Part shown: in pieces, positions 27,971-37,243 of the stretch
How the letters are laid out: each line of letters opens with the position of its first letter
How positions within the stretch are numbered: the stretch's first letter is position 1
Assembly (NCBI RefSeq): GCF_030711595.1
Contig: NZ_JAUJUJ010000001.1
Coordinates: 62,001-126,000, forward strand
Origin: Stenotrophomonas sp. YIM B06876
GTDB taxonomy: Bacteria > Pseudomonadota > Gammaproteobacteria > Xanthomonadales > Xanthomonadaceae
Direction of reading: 5' to 3'
DNA: 64,000 nt
Program-made: the position numbers and the translations under genes
The notes under the pieces: generated by a model
Databases searched by the model: none
Seen by the model: the letters and a program-made list of their open reading frames with translations, nothing else
Told to the model about the DNA's origin: nothing

Positions 27971-28957
27971 ATGGTTGCCGCCTCCGCCCTGCTCCGTTCG
28001 CCGCTGTTGCGCGGGTTGATGCTGGGGGCGGTGTTGCTGGCCGGGGGGTGGCCGTCGTTGGCGGGTACCGCCGAGCCGCCGGTCTGGGCGCCCACCCCCC
28101 CGGTGCTGGAAGGGGCGCAGCTGGCACGGCTGGAGCGTGAGCTGGGCGGGCTGTTGCCGCAACGCGCCGGGGTGACCGATCTGTATGTGCTGGGCGTGGC
28201 CGGCGACGCCAGCGAGGACGTGTTCCGCAACGAGGTGGTGTATCTGCGCTCGTTGTTCGAGCAGCGTTTTGGCACCACCGGGCGCAACGTCAGCCTGATC
28301 AACCATGCCGGCAGCCGTGACGAGGCGGCGGCCGCGCCATTGGCCACCTATGAAAGCCTGGGGTACGCGCTGGATGTGCTGGGGCAGACGCTGGACCCGG
28401 ACGAGGATGTGCTGTTGCTGTACCTGACCAGCCACGGGCTGGAGGACAGCAGTTTCTACCTGCAGACCGGGCCGGACGAAGAGGACTACCTGGCGCCGGA
28501 GGATCTGGCGCAGCTGCTGGACGAGGCCGGCATCGGCAATGCGGTGATTGTGGTGTCGGCCTGCTATGCGGGCGGCTTCGTGCCGGCGTTGAAGGCCCCC
28601 AATCGCATGGTGGTTACCGCCGCCCGCCACGACCGGCCGTCATTTGGCTGCGGCAACAGCGACAGCGCCACCTGGTTCGGGCGCGCGTTTCTGGTGGAAG
28701 CGCTGAATGCGACGAGCGACTTTGCGACGGCGTTCGAACAGGCCAGGGCGACGGTGCGCCGCCGCGAGCGCGAGGAGAAGGAACTGCCGTCCCATCCGCA
28801 GATCGCGGTCGGCCAGCGGATTGGAGCGGCATTGGCGCGGTGGCGCGCCGCCCTGCAACCCGGGGCGGCGGTGCCCTACCCGTTCATATATGCGCCGCCG
28901 GATGCGGGTGATGGCGAGCCGGCATCGGAGCCGGCATCGGCATCGGCAGAGCAGTAG
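27971..28957 (+). CDS. Secreted C13 family (legumain/GPI8-like) cysteine peptidase
   Basis: A 328-residue exported protein with a hydrophobic signal region at residues 13-31 (RGLMLGAVLLAGGWPSLAG). The caspase-like fold of clan CD shows the catalytic His at 155 in YLTSHG and the catalytic Cys at 198 in VVSACYAGGF, the signature of peptidase family C13. The tail is Ala/Pro/Glu-rich and low in complexity. The ATG at 27971 starts right at the signal peptide. Substrates are unknown. It is divergent from the defence operon, but the family is widespread in xanthomonads, so a defence role is speculative. Confidence 0.83.
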   Translation: MVAASALLRSPLLRGLMLGAVLLAGGWPSLAGTAEPPVWAPTPPVLEGAQLARLERELGGLLPQRAGVTDLYVLGVAGDASEDVFRNEVVYLRSLFEQRFGTTGRNVSLINHAGSRDEAAAAPLATYESLGYALDVLGQTLDPDEDVLLLYLTSHGLEDSSFYLQTGPDEEDYLAPEDLAQLLDEAGIGNAVIVVSACYAGGFVPALKAPNRMVVTAARHDRPSFGCGNSDSATWFGRAFLVEALNATSDFATAFEQARATVRRREREEKELPSHPQIAVGQRIGAALARWRAALQPGAAVPYPFIYAPPDAGDGEPASEPASASAEQ

Positions 28958-29088
28958 GCCGAGGCCGTGCCGGTGGGGTGAGTCGGTGGCAGGTGTCGGG
29001 TGGGGGCGGTGATTGGAGTGTCAAGGTGTGTCGCGGGTCCGGGAGATACAGGTCGCGACTTTTGGTCCCCGGCCACCCGGCGTCGCTC

Positions 29089-29628
29089 CTATTTCCGGAG
29101 TGGGAGCTGCGGGACGCGACGCACTTTGCTGATGTCATAGCCCAGCGCCTGCAGGCGTTGCAGGCTGGCCTGGTAGTCCTGTTCGGAGATCATGGGGGTG
29201 CGGGCCATGACCCAGGCGTAGTCGCGGGCGCTGCGGCCGACGATGGTCTGGGTGTAGTCGCGGTCCAGATAGACGATCACGTATTCGGCCTTGATCGGCC
29301 AGAACACCTGCATGCCCCAGATCGCGTTGCCGGTGCCCGGCTTGACCGTGCCCACCGGATGCAGGGTCTTGACCGGCGCGTCGAAGCTGCCGTTGCGGTA
29401 GCGGAAGGTGGTCTGCACGCGGCCGTCGGCATCGAGCCGGTAGGACTCCACCGCGTCCCAGGCGTGGCGTTCGAGATAGCTGGGGATGTTGGCGATCACG
29501 TACCAGTCGCCCATGAAACGCGGCAGGTCCACCTGCGCCACCGGCGGGATGGGATGGACCGGTTGGGTACTGCAGCCGGACAGCATCAGCAGCAGTCCCA
29601 GCGCGCGCAGCGGTTGCGTGGTTTTCAT
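29089..29628 (-). CDS. Lipocalin family outer-membrane lipoprotein (Blc-like)
   Basis: A 179-residue bacterial lipocalin. The lipoprotein signal ends LMLSGC near residue 20. The lipocalin G-x-W motif is FMGDWYVIANIP, and the C-terminal SARDYAWVMARTPMISEQDY segment matches Blc. It probably binds or moves fatty acids or lysophospholipids at the envelope. The ATG at 29628 directly precedes the signal peptide, 16 nt after the stop of the methyltransferase gene, so it is the last gene of the ECF-linked lipid operon. Confidence 0.9.
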   Translation of the reverse strand: MKTTQPLRALGLLLMLSGCSTQPVHPIPPVAQVDLPRFMGDWYVIANIPSYLERHAWDAVESYRLDADGRVQTTFRYRNGSFDAPVKTLHPVGTVKPGTGNAIWGMQVFWPIKAEYVIVYLDRDYTQTIVGRSARDYAWVMARTPMISEQDYQASLQRLQALGYDISKVRRVPQLPLRK

Positions 29629-29644
29629 CGTCTTGAGCTCCCGG

Positions 29645-30730
29645 TCATCGAGTGCGGGTGAAGCGGTAGTGCGCCACCCGCCATTGCTGGCCGTTGTCGT
29701 AACCGAACAGCTCGGCGCAGGCCATCCAGAACATCCGCCAGCGCTGGAACCACAGCGCCGCGCCCGCCGCGCCATAGGCCTGTACCAGCACCGCGCGCAC
29801 CTCGTCGGCGTGGGCATCCTGGTTCTGCAGCCAATGGTTGGCGGTGCGCTGGTAATGGGTGCCGTCCAGCTGCCAGCGCTGCTCGATCTGCAGGTCACGC
29901 TGGAACCACAGCAGGGTATCGCTGGCCGGCATGATGCCGCCGGTGAAGAAATGGCGGCCCATCCAGTTGTCGCTGCCTTCGGTCTGGAACGGATACATCA
30001 AGGTGCGGTGGGCAAAGAGGTGCACGAACAGCTTGCCGGCCGGCTTGAGCCAGCCGGCAATGCGCTGCAGCAGCAGGTCGTAGTTGCGCATGTGCTCGAA
30101 CATCTCGATCGACACGCAGCGGTCGAACTGCTGCGCGGGCAACTCCAGCCGGTTCACGTCGCGGGTCAGCACCTGCACGTTGCTCCAGCCGCGCAACCGG
30201 CATTGGGCGAGGATGTGCTCGCGCTGCAGGCTGGAGTTGGACACCGCGGTGATGCGCGCGTTGGGATAGCGCTCGGCCATCCACAAGGTCAGCGAGCCCC
30301 ACCCGCAGCCCAGTTCCAGGATCTGCTGGCCATCGGCCAGCTCGGCGCGGCTGCCGTACAGCGCGAGCATCGCCTCCTCGGCCTGGTCCAGGGTTTCGCG
30401 GCCGCTGGGGTAATAGGCGCTGGAATACTTCAGGCGTTTGCCCAGGCAGTATTCGAAGAAGGCCGGTGGCAGTTCGTAATGCTGGGCATTGGCCGCCTCG
30501 GTCTGCAGCGCGATGTCGCTGTGGCGCAGCTGTTCGACCAGCTGTCCGAAACGCAGCGCCTGGGCATCGACGCCGCCTGCGCATTCCTCGCGCAGCCGCG
30601 CCTCGCACTGGCGGCGGATGCCGTAGCGCACCAGCGCATCGGGCAGCCGGCCGCGCTCGGCCAGGCCCAGCAGCCCCGGGGCCGGACGGTCCTGCGGCAG
30701 TTCCAGCACATGGGGGGTCGGGGTGCTCAT
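29645..30730 (-). CDS. SAM-dependent methyltransferase, cyclopropane-fatty-acid-synthase-like (second)
   Basis: A 361-residue methyltransferase of the CFA synthase group. It shows SAM motif I ILELGCGWGSLTLW (near residue 140), the YSSAYYPSG loop and the IEMFEHMRNYDLL segment. It lacks some C-terminal CFA features and is shorter than the paralogue at 32078, so it may methylate a modified acyl chain rather than make a cyclopropane. The start overlaps the DUF1295 stop by 4 nt and is preceded by AAGGAA. Part of the lipid operon. Confidence 0.87.
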   Translation of the reverse strand: MSTPTPHVLELPQDRPAPGLLGLAERGRLPDALVRYGIRRQCEARLREECAGGVDAQALRFGQLVEQLRHSDIALQTEAANAQHYELPPAFFEYCLGKRLKYSSAYYPSGRETLDQAEEAMLALYGSRAELADGQQILELGCGWGSLTLWMAERYPNARITAVSNSSLQREHILAQCRLRGWSNVQVLTRDVNRLELPAQQFDRCVSIEMFEHMRNYDLLLQRIAGWLKPAGKLFVHLFAHRTLMYPFQTEGSDNWMGRHFFTGGIMPASDTLLWFQRDLQIEQRWQLDGTHYQRTANHWLQNQDAHADEVRAVLVQAYGAAGAALWFQRWRMFWMACAELFGYDNGQQWRVAHYRFTRTR

Positions 30731-31527
30731 CGGGCATTCCTTGGGGTGGATGACGCGTGGCGGGGGAACCACGGGAACAGCATCGACGTGGTTTGCTGGT
30801 ATTGCCGGTAGTCCTCGCCGCGGGTGCGCAGCGCCTGGGCTTCGGTATAGGGAATGCCGCTGACCCAACGCAGGAACGCCAGCATCACCACCGGGCCGAG
30901 CCAGGCCCACCCGGCCAGCGGCGAACCGACAGCCAACGCCACATAGGCGAACCAGTGGGTCCATTCGAAGAAGTAGTTCGGGTGCCGCGAATAGCGCCAC
31001 AGTCCGGAGCGACAGGTCTTACCCCGCATCGCCGGATCGGCGCGGTGCCGGGCCAGCTGGCGGTCGGCGATGGCTTCACCGCCGACGCTGACCAGCCACA
31101 CCACCACCGCCACCGCCGCCCACCACGCAAGCAGGCGCGGTGCGGCCGAGACGGCAACGAACGGCAGCGCGAACAGCACCACCAGCAGTGCCTGGGCCTG
31201 GAAGAACAGGAAGAACTTGCCCTGATGGCCGTTCCAGTGCGTGCGCAGATGACGGTAGCGCCCGTCTTCGGGCTCGGCGCGCACCCGCCGCCACAGGTGC
31301 AGCGCCAACCGCAGCCCCCAGCCGCCGCCCAGCACCGCCAGCAGCCCGCGGACGCCCGCCGCGCCCTGCCCGAATATTCCCAGCAGCACCGCGGCCGCGC
31401 CGACACTTGCCGCCCACAGCACATCGACGATGCTGGCATTGGCATGGCGGCGTTGCCACCCCCAGCCCAGCACCATGACCGCGGCGGCAAGCGCCCATAC
31501 CATTGCCAACAATGCCCACGGATTCAT
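30727..31527 (-). CDS. DUF1295 family membrane protein (steroid-reductase/ICMT-like)
   Basis: A 266-residue integral membrane protein with about six hydrophobic segments. The C-terminal motif SGLWRYSRHPNYFFEWTHWFAY is the signature of the DUF1295/3-oxo-5-alpha-steroid 4-dehydrogenase-like fold shared with isoprenylcysteine methyltransferases. This family uses NADPH or SAM on lipid substrates. The reaction here is unknown, but the neighbours point to fatty acid or phospholipid modification. It overlaps both neighbours by 4 nt. Confidence 0.87.
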   Translation of the reverse strand: MNPWALLAMVWALAAAVMVLGWGWQRRHANASIVDVLWAASVGAAAVLLGIFGQGAAGVRGLLAVLGGGWGLRLALHLWRRVRAEPEDGRYRHLRTHWNGHQGKFFLFFQAQALLVVLFALPFVAVSAAPRLLAWWAAVAVVVWLVSVGGEAIADRQLARHRADPAMRGKTCRSGLWRYSRHPNYFFEWTHWFAYVALAVGSPLAGWAWLGPVVMLAFLRWVSGIPYTEAQALRTRGEDYRQYQQTTSMLFPWFPRHASSTPRNAR

Positions 31528-32081
31528 AGCGTTTCCCCACGTTTGCCAGTGTTGGAGGCCAGCTGCGGCTGCAACCGGCGCAGCGTCCACGCGAACATCG
31601 AGGTGGCCAGTGCCCAGCCCACCGCCAGCCACAGCAGCGGCGCCCACAGCGGCGTGCCGAACTGCACCGCCTGCCAGCCGCGTTGCGCGCCCCAGTAGGC
31701 CAACGGCCCGCCGACTGCACCGAAGGCCAGCGCCAGCCACGGGCGCCGGCACAGGAACGCCAGTGACTGTTCAAAGGTCAACGCGAAGCACGCCCACAGG
31801 CCGAGAATCCACAGTGGCGCGCCGCCGGCCGGCAGCGCCCGGTCCGCGGCGGCATAGTGCAAAAGCCCCGCCATGGCGGCACCGCCATCGACCAGCAGTC
31901 CCAGCACGATTCCCAGCGTGACCATCAACAGCGCCTGCCCGCGCGCCGCCCGGCGCAGCAGCTGCCAGACCACGAACGTGATGGCGGCCACCGCTCCCGG
32001 CCACGCCAGCCCGTGCCCGGCGCCGATCACCGCGGCAAACCACACCAGCTGGTAGGCGACAAAGACGACCCAGGCGTTCAT
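31524..32081 (-). CDS. DUF2878 family membrane protein
   Basis: A 185-residue protein made almost entirely of hydrophobic segments (about six). It matches DUF2878 by its MNAWVVFVAYQLVWFAAV start, the TLGIVLGLLVDGGAAMAGLL segment and the LWILGLWACFALTFEQSLAFL segment. Function unknown. This family regularly sits beside DUF1295, DUF1365 and CFA-synthase genes, as here, and overlaps both neighbours by 4 nt. It is probably an inner-membrane partner in the same lipid modification. Confidence 0.83.
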   Translation of the reverse strand: MNAWVVFVAYQLVWFAAVIGAGHGLAWPGAVAAITFVVWQLLRRAARGQALLMVTLGIVLGLLVDGGAAMAGLLHYAAADRALPAGGAPLWILGLWACFALTFEQSLAFLCRRPWLALAFGAVGGPLAYWGAQRGWQAVQFGTPLWAPLLWLAVGWALATSMFAWTLRRLQPQLASNTGKRGETL

Positions 32082-33358
32082 CTGTTCGCGCCCGGCCGAC
32101 TGTGCGGGATCACGCCCATGCCCGGCTTGCGCAGCAGCAGATGGGCCACGCCGATGGAGCCTTCGCGGAAACCGCCTTCGCAATAGGCCAGGTAGAACTC
32201 CCACATGCGGATGAAGGCTTCATCGAAGCCCTGCGCCCGCACCTGCGGCAACGCCGCCATGAACCGCTGGCGCCAGGCCTGCAGCGTGCGCGCGTAGGAC
32301 AGGCCGAAATCATGCAGCTGCACCAGTGCCAGATCGCTGGCGCGGGTCTTGGCCGCAACCATCGCCGCCACCGAGGGAATGAAGCTGCCGGGGAAGACAT
32401 GCCGCTTGATGAAGTCCACCGCGGCCAGCGCCTGTTCGTAGCGGTGGTCCTCGATGGTGATCGCCTGCACCAGCGCCAGCCCGCCCGGCACCAGCAGGCT
32501 GGCGATTTGGGCGAAATAGGTGTCCAGATACGGCGCGCCGATGGCTTCGATCATCTCGATCGACACCAGCTTGTCGTACTGGCCGGACAGGTCGCGGTAG
32601 TCCTCCAGCAGCAGCGTGACCTGCCCGCCCAGGCCGGCCTGGTCGATGCGCGCCTGCGCCAGTGCGTGCTGTTCGCGCGAGATGGTGGTGGTGGTGACGT
32701 GGCAGCCGTAATGGCGCGCCGCATGCAGCGCGAAGCCGCCCCAGCCGGTGCCGATTTCAACCACGCGATCGCCCGGTTGCAGGCGCAGGGTCTGGCAGAT
32801 GCGCTCCAGCTTGCGGGTGGAAGCCTGCTCCAGGGTGTCGTCGACACCGGCCCACAGCGCCGCGGAATACATCAGGTCCGGCGACAGGAACAGGCTGAAG
32901 AAGGCGTTGCCCAGATCGTAATGGGCGGCGATGTTGCGGCGGCTGCCGCGGCGGGTATTGCGCCGCAACTGGTGGCCGGCACGCATCGCCCAGCCGAGCA
33001 GGCGCGCGGTGCCCGATTCCATGCCATCGAGCAGGTCGCGGTTGCGCACCAGCAGCTGCACCAGCGCCACCAGATCATCACACTGCCACGCCCCGCGCAT
33101 ATAGGCCTCGCCCGCGCCGACGCTGCCGTTGGCGGCCACCGCGCGGTAGAAATCACGGCCGTGCACGGTCACCTGCACCGGCGGCGTGGCGTCGCTGTCC
33201 TGGCCCAGCAGCACGCTTCCCAGCGGATCGGTCAGCTGCAGCTGGCCATCGCGCAGCTGGGCGAACGTGGCCAGCAGGCGCGAACGCAGCAGGCGGTCGA
33301 ACGCGCCAAACGGAGGACTGGTCAAGCTCGCCTGCACGGCATCGGCGCGTTCGTTCAT
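32078..33358 (-). CDS. Cyclopropane-fatty-acyl-phospholipid synthase family protein
   Basis: A 426-residue member of the Mycolic_acid_cyclopropane_synthase family: transfers a methylene or methyl group from SAM to the double bond of an unsaturated phospholipid acyl chain. It has motif I VVEIGTGWGGFALHAARHYG (about residue 200), the LSPDLMYSAALWAG loop and the EMIEAIGAPYLDTYF segment typical of CFA synthase, plus the N-terminal lipid-binding domain. The in-operon desaturase could supply its substrate. The ATG at 33358 overlaps the DUF1365 stop by 4 nt. Confidence 0.91.
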   Translation of the reverse strand: MNERADAVQASLTSPPFGAFDRLLRSRLLATFAQLRDGQLQLTDPLGSVLLGQDSDATPPVQVTVHGRDFYRAVAANGSVGAGEAYMRGAWQCDDLVALVQLLVRNRDLLDGMESGTARLLGWAMRAGHQLRRNTRRGSRRNIAAHYDLGNAFFSLFLSPDLMYSAALWAGVDDTLEQASTRKLERICQTLRLQPGDRVVEIGTGWGGFALHAARHYGCHVTTTTISREQHALAQARIDQAGLGGQVTLLLEDYRDLSGQYDKLVSIEMIEAIGAPYLDTYFAQIASLLVPGGLALVQAITIEDHRYEQALAAVDFIKRHVFPGSFIPSVAAMVAAKTRASDLALVQLHDFGLSYARTLQAWRQRFMAALPQVRAQGFDEAFIRMWEFYLAYCEGGFREGSIGVAHLLLRKPGMGVIPHSRPGANR

Positions 33359-34131
33359 GGCGGATCTCGCGGAAGGGAGGGATGCGGGTGCACCGGAGTG
33401 CGTTTGAGCCACAGCCGCAGCGCCTGCCAGTGGATGGCGCCGATCACCTGCACGGTCATCAGCGGATAGCGCCACAGCACCCGATGCAGCGAGTGCGCAT
33501 CGAGCGGCCGCCGCTGCAGGGCAAGGTCGGCCTGGAATTCGCGGGTGTCGTGATCGAGCACATCCATATGCACGCGCAGATCGTCACCGGGCACGGTGAA
33601 GCCCCATGCGTAGCGGCGCTGCATCGCCATGAACGGCGAGACGTGGAACGCCTTGTCGAATGACCAGTGCATCACCCGCCCGCGCCACACCGCAGCGGCC
33701 GCCGCCAGCACATAGCAGTGCCGCTCACGCCACGGGGTGTTGGTGATCTCGGCCACCACGTATTCCAGCGTCTGCCCGTCGCCGGCATAGCAGTAATAGA
33801 ACGTCACCGGATTGAACACGTAGCCGGCGTAGCGCACGTGCGCCAGCATGCGCACCGGACCGGCCGGACGCTGGCCGGTGGCGCGCTGCACGCACTGCCG
33901 CACCGCCTCGCCCAGCGGCAGCTCTGCCGGCCGCAGATAGTCGCTGCGGCGGAACTCGGCCAGGTTGCGGCCGTTGGCCGACCACAGCGGGCTGCTGGCG
34001 AACACGCGCTCGACCTCGTCCAGATCCAGGTACAGCTGCGCCATGCGATAGCGGAAGCCATGCGCATGCGGCAGATACCGCTGGTGCCTGACCACACCTT
34101 CGTAGACGGCGCTGGCAAACGGCAGGGTCAC
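33355..34131 (-). CDS. DUF1365 family protein
   Basis: A 258-residue protein of the DUF1365 family (COG3496), recognised by YEGVVRHQRYLPHAHGFRYRMAQLYLDLDE at the start and YVFNPVTFYYCY in the middle. Function unproven. The family is almost always encoded between a COG2907 flavoprotein and a CFA-like methyltransferase, exactly as here. The GTG at 34131 is preferred over the ATG at 34149 because it gives the 4-nt GTGA overlap seen throughout this operon. Confidence 0.88.
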   Translation of the reverse strand: MTLPFASAVYEGVVRHQRYLPHAHGFRYRMAQLYLDLDEVERVFASSPLWSANGRNLAEFRRSDYLRPAELPLGEAVRQCVQRATGQRPAGPVRMLAHVRYAGYVFNPVTFYYCYAGDGQTLEYVVAEITNTPWRERHCYVLAAAAAVWRGRVMHWSFDKAFHVSPFMAMQRRYAWGFTVPGDDLRVHMDVLDHDTREFQADLALQRRPLDAHSLHRVLWRYPLMTVQVIGAIHWQALRLWLKRTPVHPHPSLPRDPP

Positions 34132-35432
34132 ATCGCACCTTCCGCCCATGCCGGCAGGCGCACCGCGGTTTCAGGCACGGACTGGGCCGTCGGCCACGCC
34201 ACGCCCAGCGCCGCGGCCACCTCCACCGCGCTGCGCATGCCATCTTCATGGAAACCCCAGCCCCAGTAGGCGCCAGCAAACCAGGTGCGTTGCCGGCCCT
34301 GGATTTCCGCCTTGCGCGCCTGCGCGGCGACCGTGGCATGGCTGTAGAGCGGATGCTCATAGCGCATGCGCCGCAGCACCTTGGCCGGGTCGATCGCCTC
34401 GCTGCGGTTGAGGGTGACCACCAGCGGTTGCGGGGTTTGGATGCCCTGCAGCAGGTTCATGCAGTAGCTGACGGTGCAGGCCGCGCCGGGCTCGCGCGGG
34501 ATGAAGGCATTCCACGCCGCCCATGCCTTGCGGTTGCGCGGCAGCAGCGTGGCGTCGGTATGCAGCACGGTGTCGTTGCTCTGGTAGCGCATGGCCGACA
34601 GCACGCTGGTTTCCTGCGCGCTGGGATGCTCGAGCAGGCGCAGCGCCTGGTCGCTGTGGCAGGCCAGCACCGCCTGATCGTAGGTCTCCACGCCGCGCGC
34701 GGTCACCACGTCCACGCCGCTCGCCTGGCGGCGCAGCTGCTGCACCGGGCAGATCAGCCGCTCGTCCACGCTCCAGCGGCGTCGCAGCGCGCGCACGTAG
34801 CTGGCCGAGCCGCCCTGCACCACCCGCCATTGCGGCCGGCCACTGACCTGCAGCATCTGGTGGTTGGCCATGAACTGCACCAGATAGCGCGCGGGAAACT
34901 GCAGGATGGCCTGCGAGGGCGAGGACCACAGCGCCGAGGCCATCGGCAGCAGGTGCTCGTCGCGGAAGGCCTCGCCATAACCGTGCTGCGCCAGGTACTG
35001 GCCGATGTCCGGGCCCGGACCGGGCATGTCCAGCAGCGCCGGCGCCTGCCGGTAGAAACGGAACAGGTCGCGCACCATGCCCAGAAACCGTGGCGAGAGC
35101 AGGTTGCGGCGCTGGCAGAACAGCGTATCCAGGGTGGTGGCGCTGTATTCCAGCCCGCTGGCCTGGACCTGCACCGAGAAACCCATCGTGGTCGGCCGGG
35201 TCGCCACGCCCAGCTCTTCGAACAGGCGCGTCAGCAGCGGGTAGTGCTGGCGGTTGTGGACGATGAAACCGCTGTCCACGGCCAGCCGGCGCCCTTCCAG
35301 CTCGATGTCGTGGGTATGGGTGTGCCCGCCCAGATAGTCGTTGGCTTCGTACAGCGTCACCTGATGCCGGCGCGACAGCAGATAGGCCGACGCCAGCCCC
35401 GAGATGCCCGAACCGATGACCGCGATCCGCAT
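34128..35432 (-). CDS. FAD/NAD(P)-binding amine-oxidase-like protein (COG2907)
   Basis: A 434-residue flavoprotein beginning with the dinucleotide-binding motif MRIAVIGSGISGLASAYLL, followed by YEANDYLGGHTHTHD, and a C-terminal FAD-contact segment WFAGAYWGWGFHEDGMRSA. This is the amine oxidase/carotenoid desaturase-like fold, so oxidation or isomerisation of an acyl chain is plausible. Its start overlaps the desaturase stop as TGATG and its end overlaps DUF1365 by 4 nt. Confidence 0.9.
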   Translation of the reverse strand: MRIAVIGSGISGLASAYLLSRRHQVTLYEANDYLGGHTHTHDIELEGRRLAVDSGFIVHNRQHYPLLTRLFEELGVATRPTTMGFSVQVQASGLEYSATTLDTLFCQRRNLLSPRFLGMVRDLFRFYRQAPALLDMPGPGPDIGQYLAQHGYGEAFRDEHLLPMASALWSSPSQAILQFPARYLVQFMANHQMLQVSGRPQWRVVQGGSASYVRALRRRWSVDERLICPVQQLRRQASGVDVVTARGVETYDQAVLACHSDQALRLLEHPSAQETSVLSAMRYQSNDTVLHTDATLLPRNRKAWAAWNAFIPREPGAACTVSYCMNLLQGIQTPQPLVVTLNRSEAIDPAKVLRRMRYEHPLYSHATVAAQARKAEIQGRQRTWFAGAYWGWGFHEDGMRSAVEVAAALGVAWPTAQSVPETAVRLPAWAEGAM

Positions 35433-36388
35433 CAGCGCGTCTCCGCCTTGGCCAGCACCCATGCCGGCACCGGCTTGAGATCGCGGACCAGACCGAGGGC
35501 CGCCAGCAGCCGCAAGCCGTAATAGGTCAGGTCGATTTCCCACCAGCGGAAGCCCTGGCGCGCCGAGCCGGGGAAGAAATGGTGGTTGTTGTGCCAGCCC
35601 TCGCCAAAGGTGAGCAGCGCCAGCCATACGTTGTTGCGGCTCTCATCGCGCGTGGCGAACCGCCGCGTGCCGTAGCGGTGCGACAGCGAGTTGATCGTCA
35701 CCGTGGCGTGGAACAGCACCACGGTGGAAATGAAGAAACCCCAGACCAGCATCTGCCCGCCGCTGGTGCCCAGCCCCGGCGCCATGCGCTCCAGCAACGC
35801 GCCCAGGCCGTACAGCGCCACCGCCAGCAGCACCGGGATCAGCGTGTCGAAACGGTCCAGCCACCGCAGCTCGGGGAATTTGGCCAGATCGGCAATGCGC
35901 GACCAGTCGGTGCGGAAGCCGTCGGGCGTCAGGAACCAGCCGGCATGGCTCCACCAGAAGCCATGCACCGACGGCGAATGCGGGTCCAGCGCGGTATCGG
36001 CATGGCGGTGGTGATGACGGTGATGCGCCGCCCACCACAACGGGCCGCGCTGCACGCAGGCCGCGCCGATCAGCGCGAACACGAATTGCACCGGGCGCGA
36101 GGTGCGGAAGGTGCGATGGGCGAAATAACGGTGATAGAACCCGGTCAGCGCGAACATGCGCACCGCATACAGCGCCACCGCCACCGCCACGGCCACCGGC
36201 GACACGCCTACCCAGAGCACCGCCACGCAGGCCAGGTGCATGGCGATGAACGGCGTGGCCCGCAGCCAGTCGATGCGATCCCCCCGCCCGGCTTCGGCGG
36301 CCGCACTGGTGTCGAACCAGCGCCGCAGCCCCTGCAGCCAACGTGGCCAACGGCGGGCGGAGGACGTGGCGGATGGACGGGACAACAT
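35432..36388 (-). CDS. Acyl-CoA/acyl-lipid desaturase (stearoyl-CoA desaturase type)
   Basis: A 318-residue integral membrane di-iron desaturase that introduces a cis double bond, probably at delta-9, into an acyl chain. The three histidine boxes are visible: HRYFAH, a His-rich HHRHHH box, and EGWHNNHH; a further SLSHRYGTRR segment matches. About four membrane segments. A good AGGAGA site precedes the ATG at 36388. Its position at the head of the lipid genes suggests that it makes the double bond later modified by the methyltransferases. It follows the anti-sigma gene by 78 nt. Confidence 0.92.
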   Translation of the reverse strand: MLSRPSATSSARRWPRWLQGLRRWFDTSAAAEAGRGDRIDWLRATPFIAMHLACVAVLWVGVSPVAVAVAVALYAVRMFALTGFYHRYFAHRTFRTSRPVQFVFALIGAACVQRGPLWWAAHHRHHHRHADTALDPHSPSVHGFWWSHAGWFLTPDGFRTDWSRIADLAKFPELRWLDRFDTLIPVLLAVALYGLGALLERMAPGLGTSGGQMLVWGFFISTVVLFHATVTINSLSHRYGTRRFATRDESRNNVWLALLTFGEGWHNNHHFFPGSARQGFRWWEIDLTYYGLRLLAALGLVRDLKPVPAWVLAKAETR

Positions 36389-36466
36389 GCGTATCTCCTG
36401 AGGAGTGTTCCATCAGGTGATACGTAGCAGGAGGACATACGGATGCACCTCCCCGCAGTCTGCCCA

Positions 36467-37243
36467 CTACAACGTGACGATATCGCCCTTGGCCACCACC
36501 GGACCGGTCGCCACGCCCTGCGGCGCGCCTCCTTGCGGCTCCAGCGTGATGGCCAGGATCGAGCCTGCGGCCAGCGCACCGCGCAGCCCCTGCGGCACAT
36601 CGACGGTGTGCGAACGGCTGGTGGAAACAATACCCAGCGACCTGGCCGGTTCACCCGGTGCGATCAGCCACAGCTCGGGCACCCGTCCCTGCGGATCCGG
36701 CGGCGCCGGCACCGGCACCATCAGCACCTTGGCGTGGGCGGTATCCACCGAGGCCAGCCAGCCGGCGACGCCATCCTCACGCAGCAACGGCGTGACCGGA
36801 CGGGTGGCCTCCTCCTCGCTTGCCGGCGGCGGCGCCTGCACCACGCCTGTGCCGGCGCCTGGGGTGGAAGGCGCCGGCGGCAGTTGCCCGACCACCACCG
36901 CCGCAAGTGCCGCCGCGGCGGCTACTCCGGTGGCCGCGCGCCAGAAATTGACGTTCTGCCAGACGCTGCGGCGCTGCACCGGCGGCCAGCCCAGCCGGGT
37001 GCGAATGCGCGGCCACAGGTGCGCGGGCACTTCGGCCGCGGCCACCCCGTCCAGCAACGGCGCCAACCGTTGTTCCCAATCGTCCACCAGCCGGGCGAAC
37101 CCGGCATCGGCGGCGATGCGCGCCTCCACCTGACGGCGTTGCCGCGCCTCCAGCAGGCCCAGCACATATTCGCCGGCAAGAATGTCGGCGGTGGGCGGCT
37201 CGGCGCCGTCGCTGCTGTGATCGTTCAAATCGTGGTCGTTCAT
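36467..37243 (-). CDS. Anti-sigma factor, RskA-like, membrane-anchored
   Basis: A 258-residue protein. The N-terminal ~75 residues (ADILAGEYVLGLLEARQRRQVEARIAADAGFARLVDDWEQRLAPLL) match the cytoplasmic anti-sigma domain. One membrane segment (FWRAATGVAAAAALAAVVVG) lies near residue 110, and the rest is an RskA-type periplasmic domain with a Pro/Ala linker. The start at 37243 overlaps the sigma gene by 4 nt (ATGA). It should hold the ECF sigma factor until an envelope signal releases it. No ChrR-like zinc/cupin motif is present. Confidence 0.9.
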   Translation of the reverse strand: MNDHDLNDHSSDGAEPPTADILAGEYVLGLLEARQRRQVEARIAADAGFARLVDDWEQRLAPLLDGVAAAEVPAHLWPRIRTRLGWPPVQRRSVWQNVNFWRAATGVAAAAALAAVVVGQLPPAPSTPGAGTGVVQAPPPASEEEATRPVTPLLREDGVAGWLASVDTAHAKVLMVPVPAPPDPQGRVPELWLIAPGEPARSLGIVSTSRSHTVDVPQGLRGALAAGSILAITLEPQGGAPQGVATGPVVAKGDIVTL

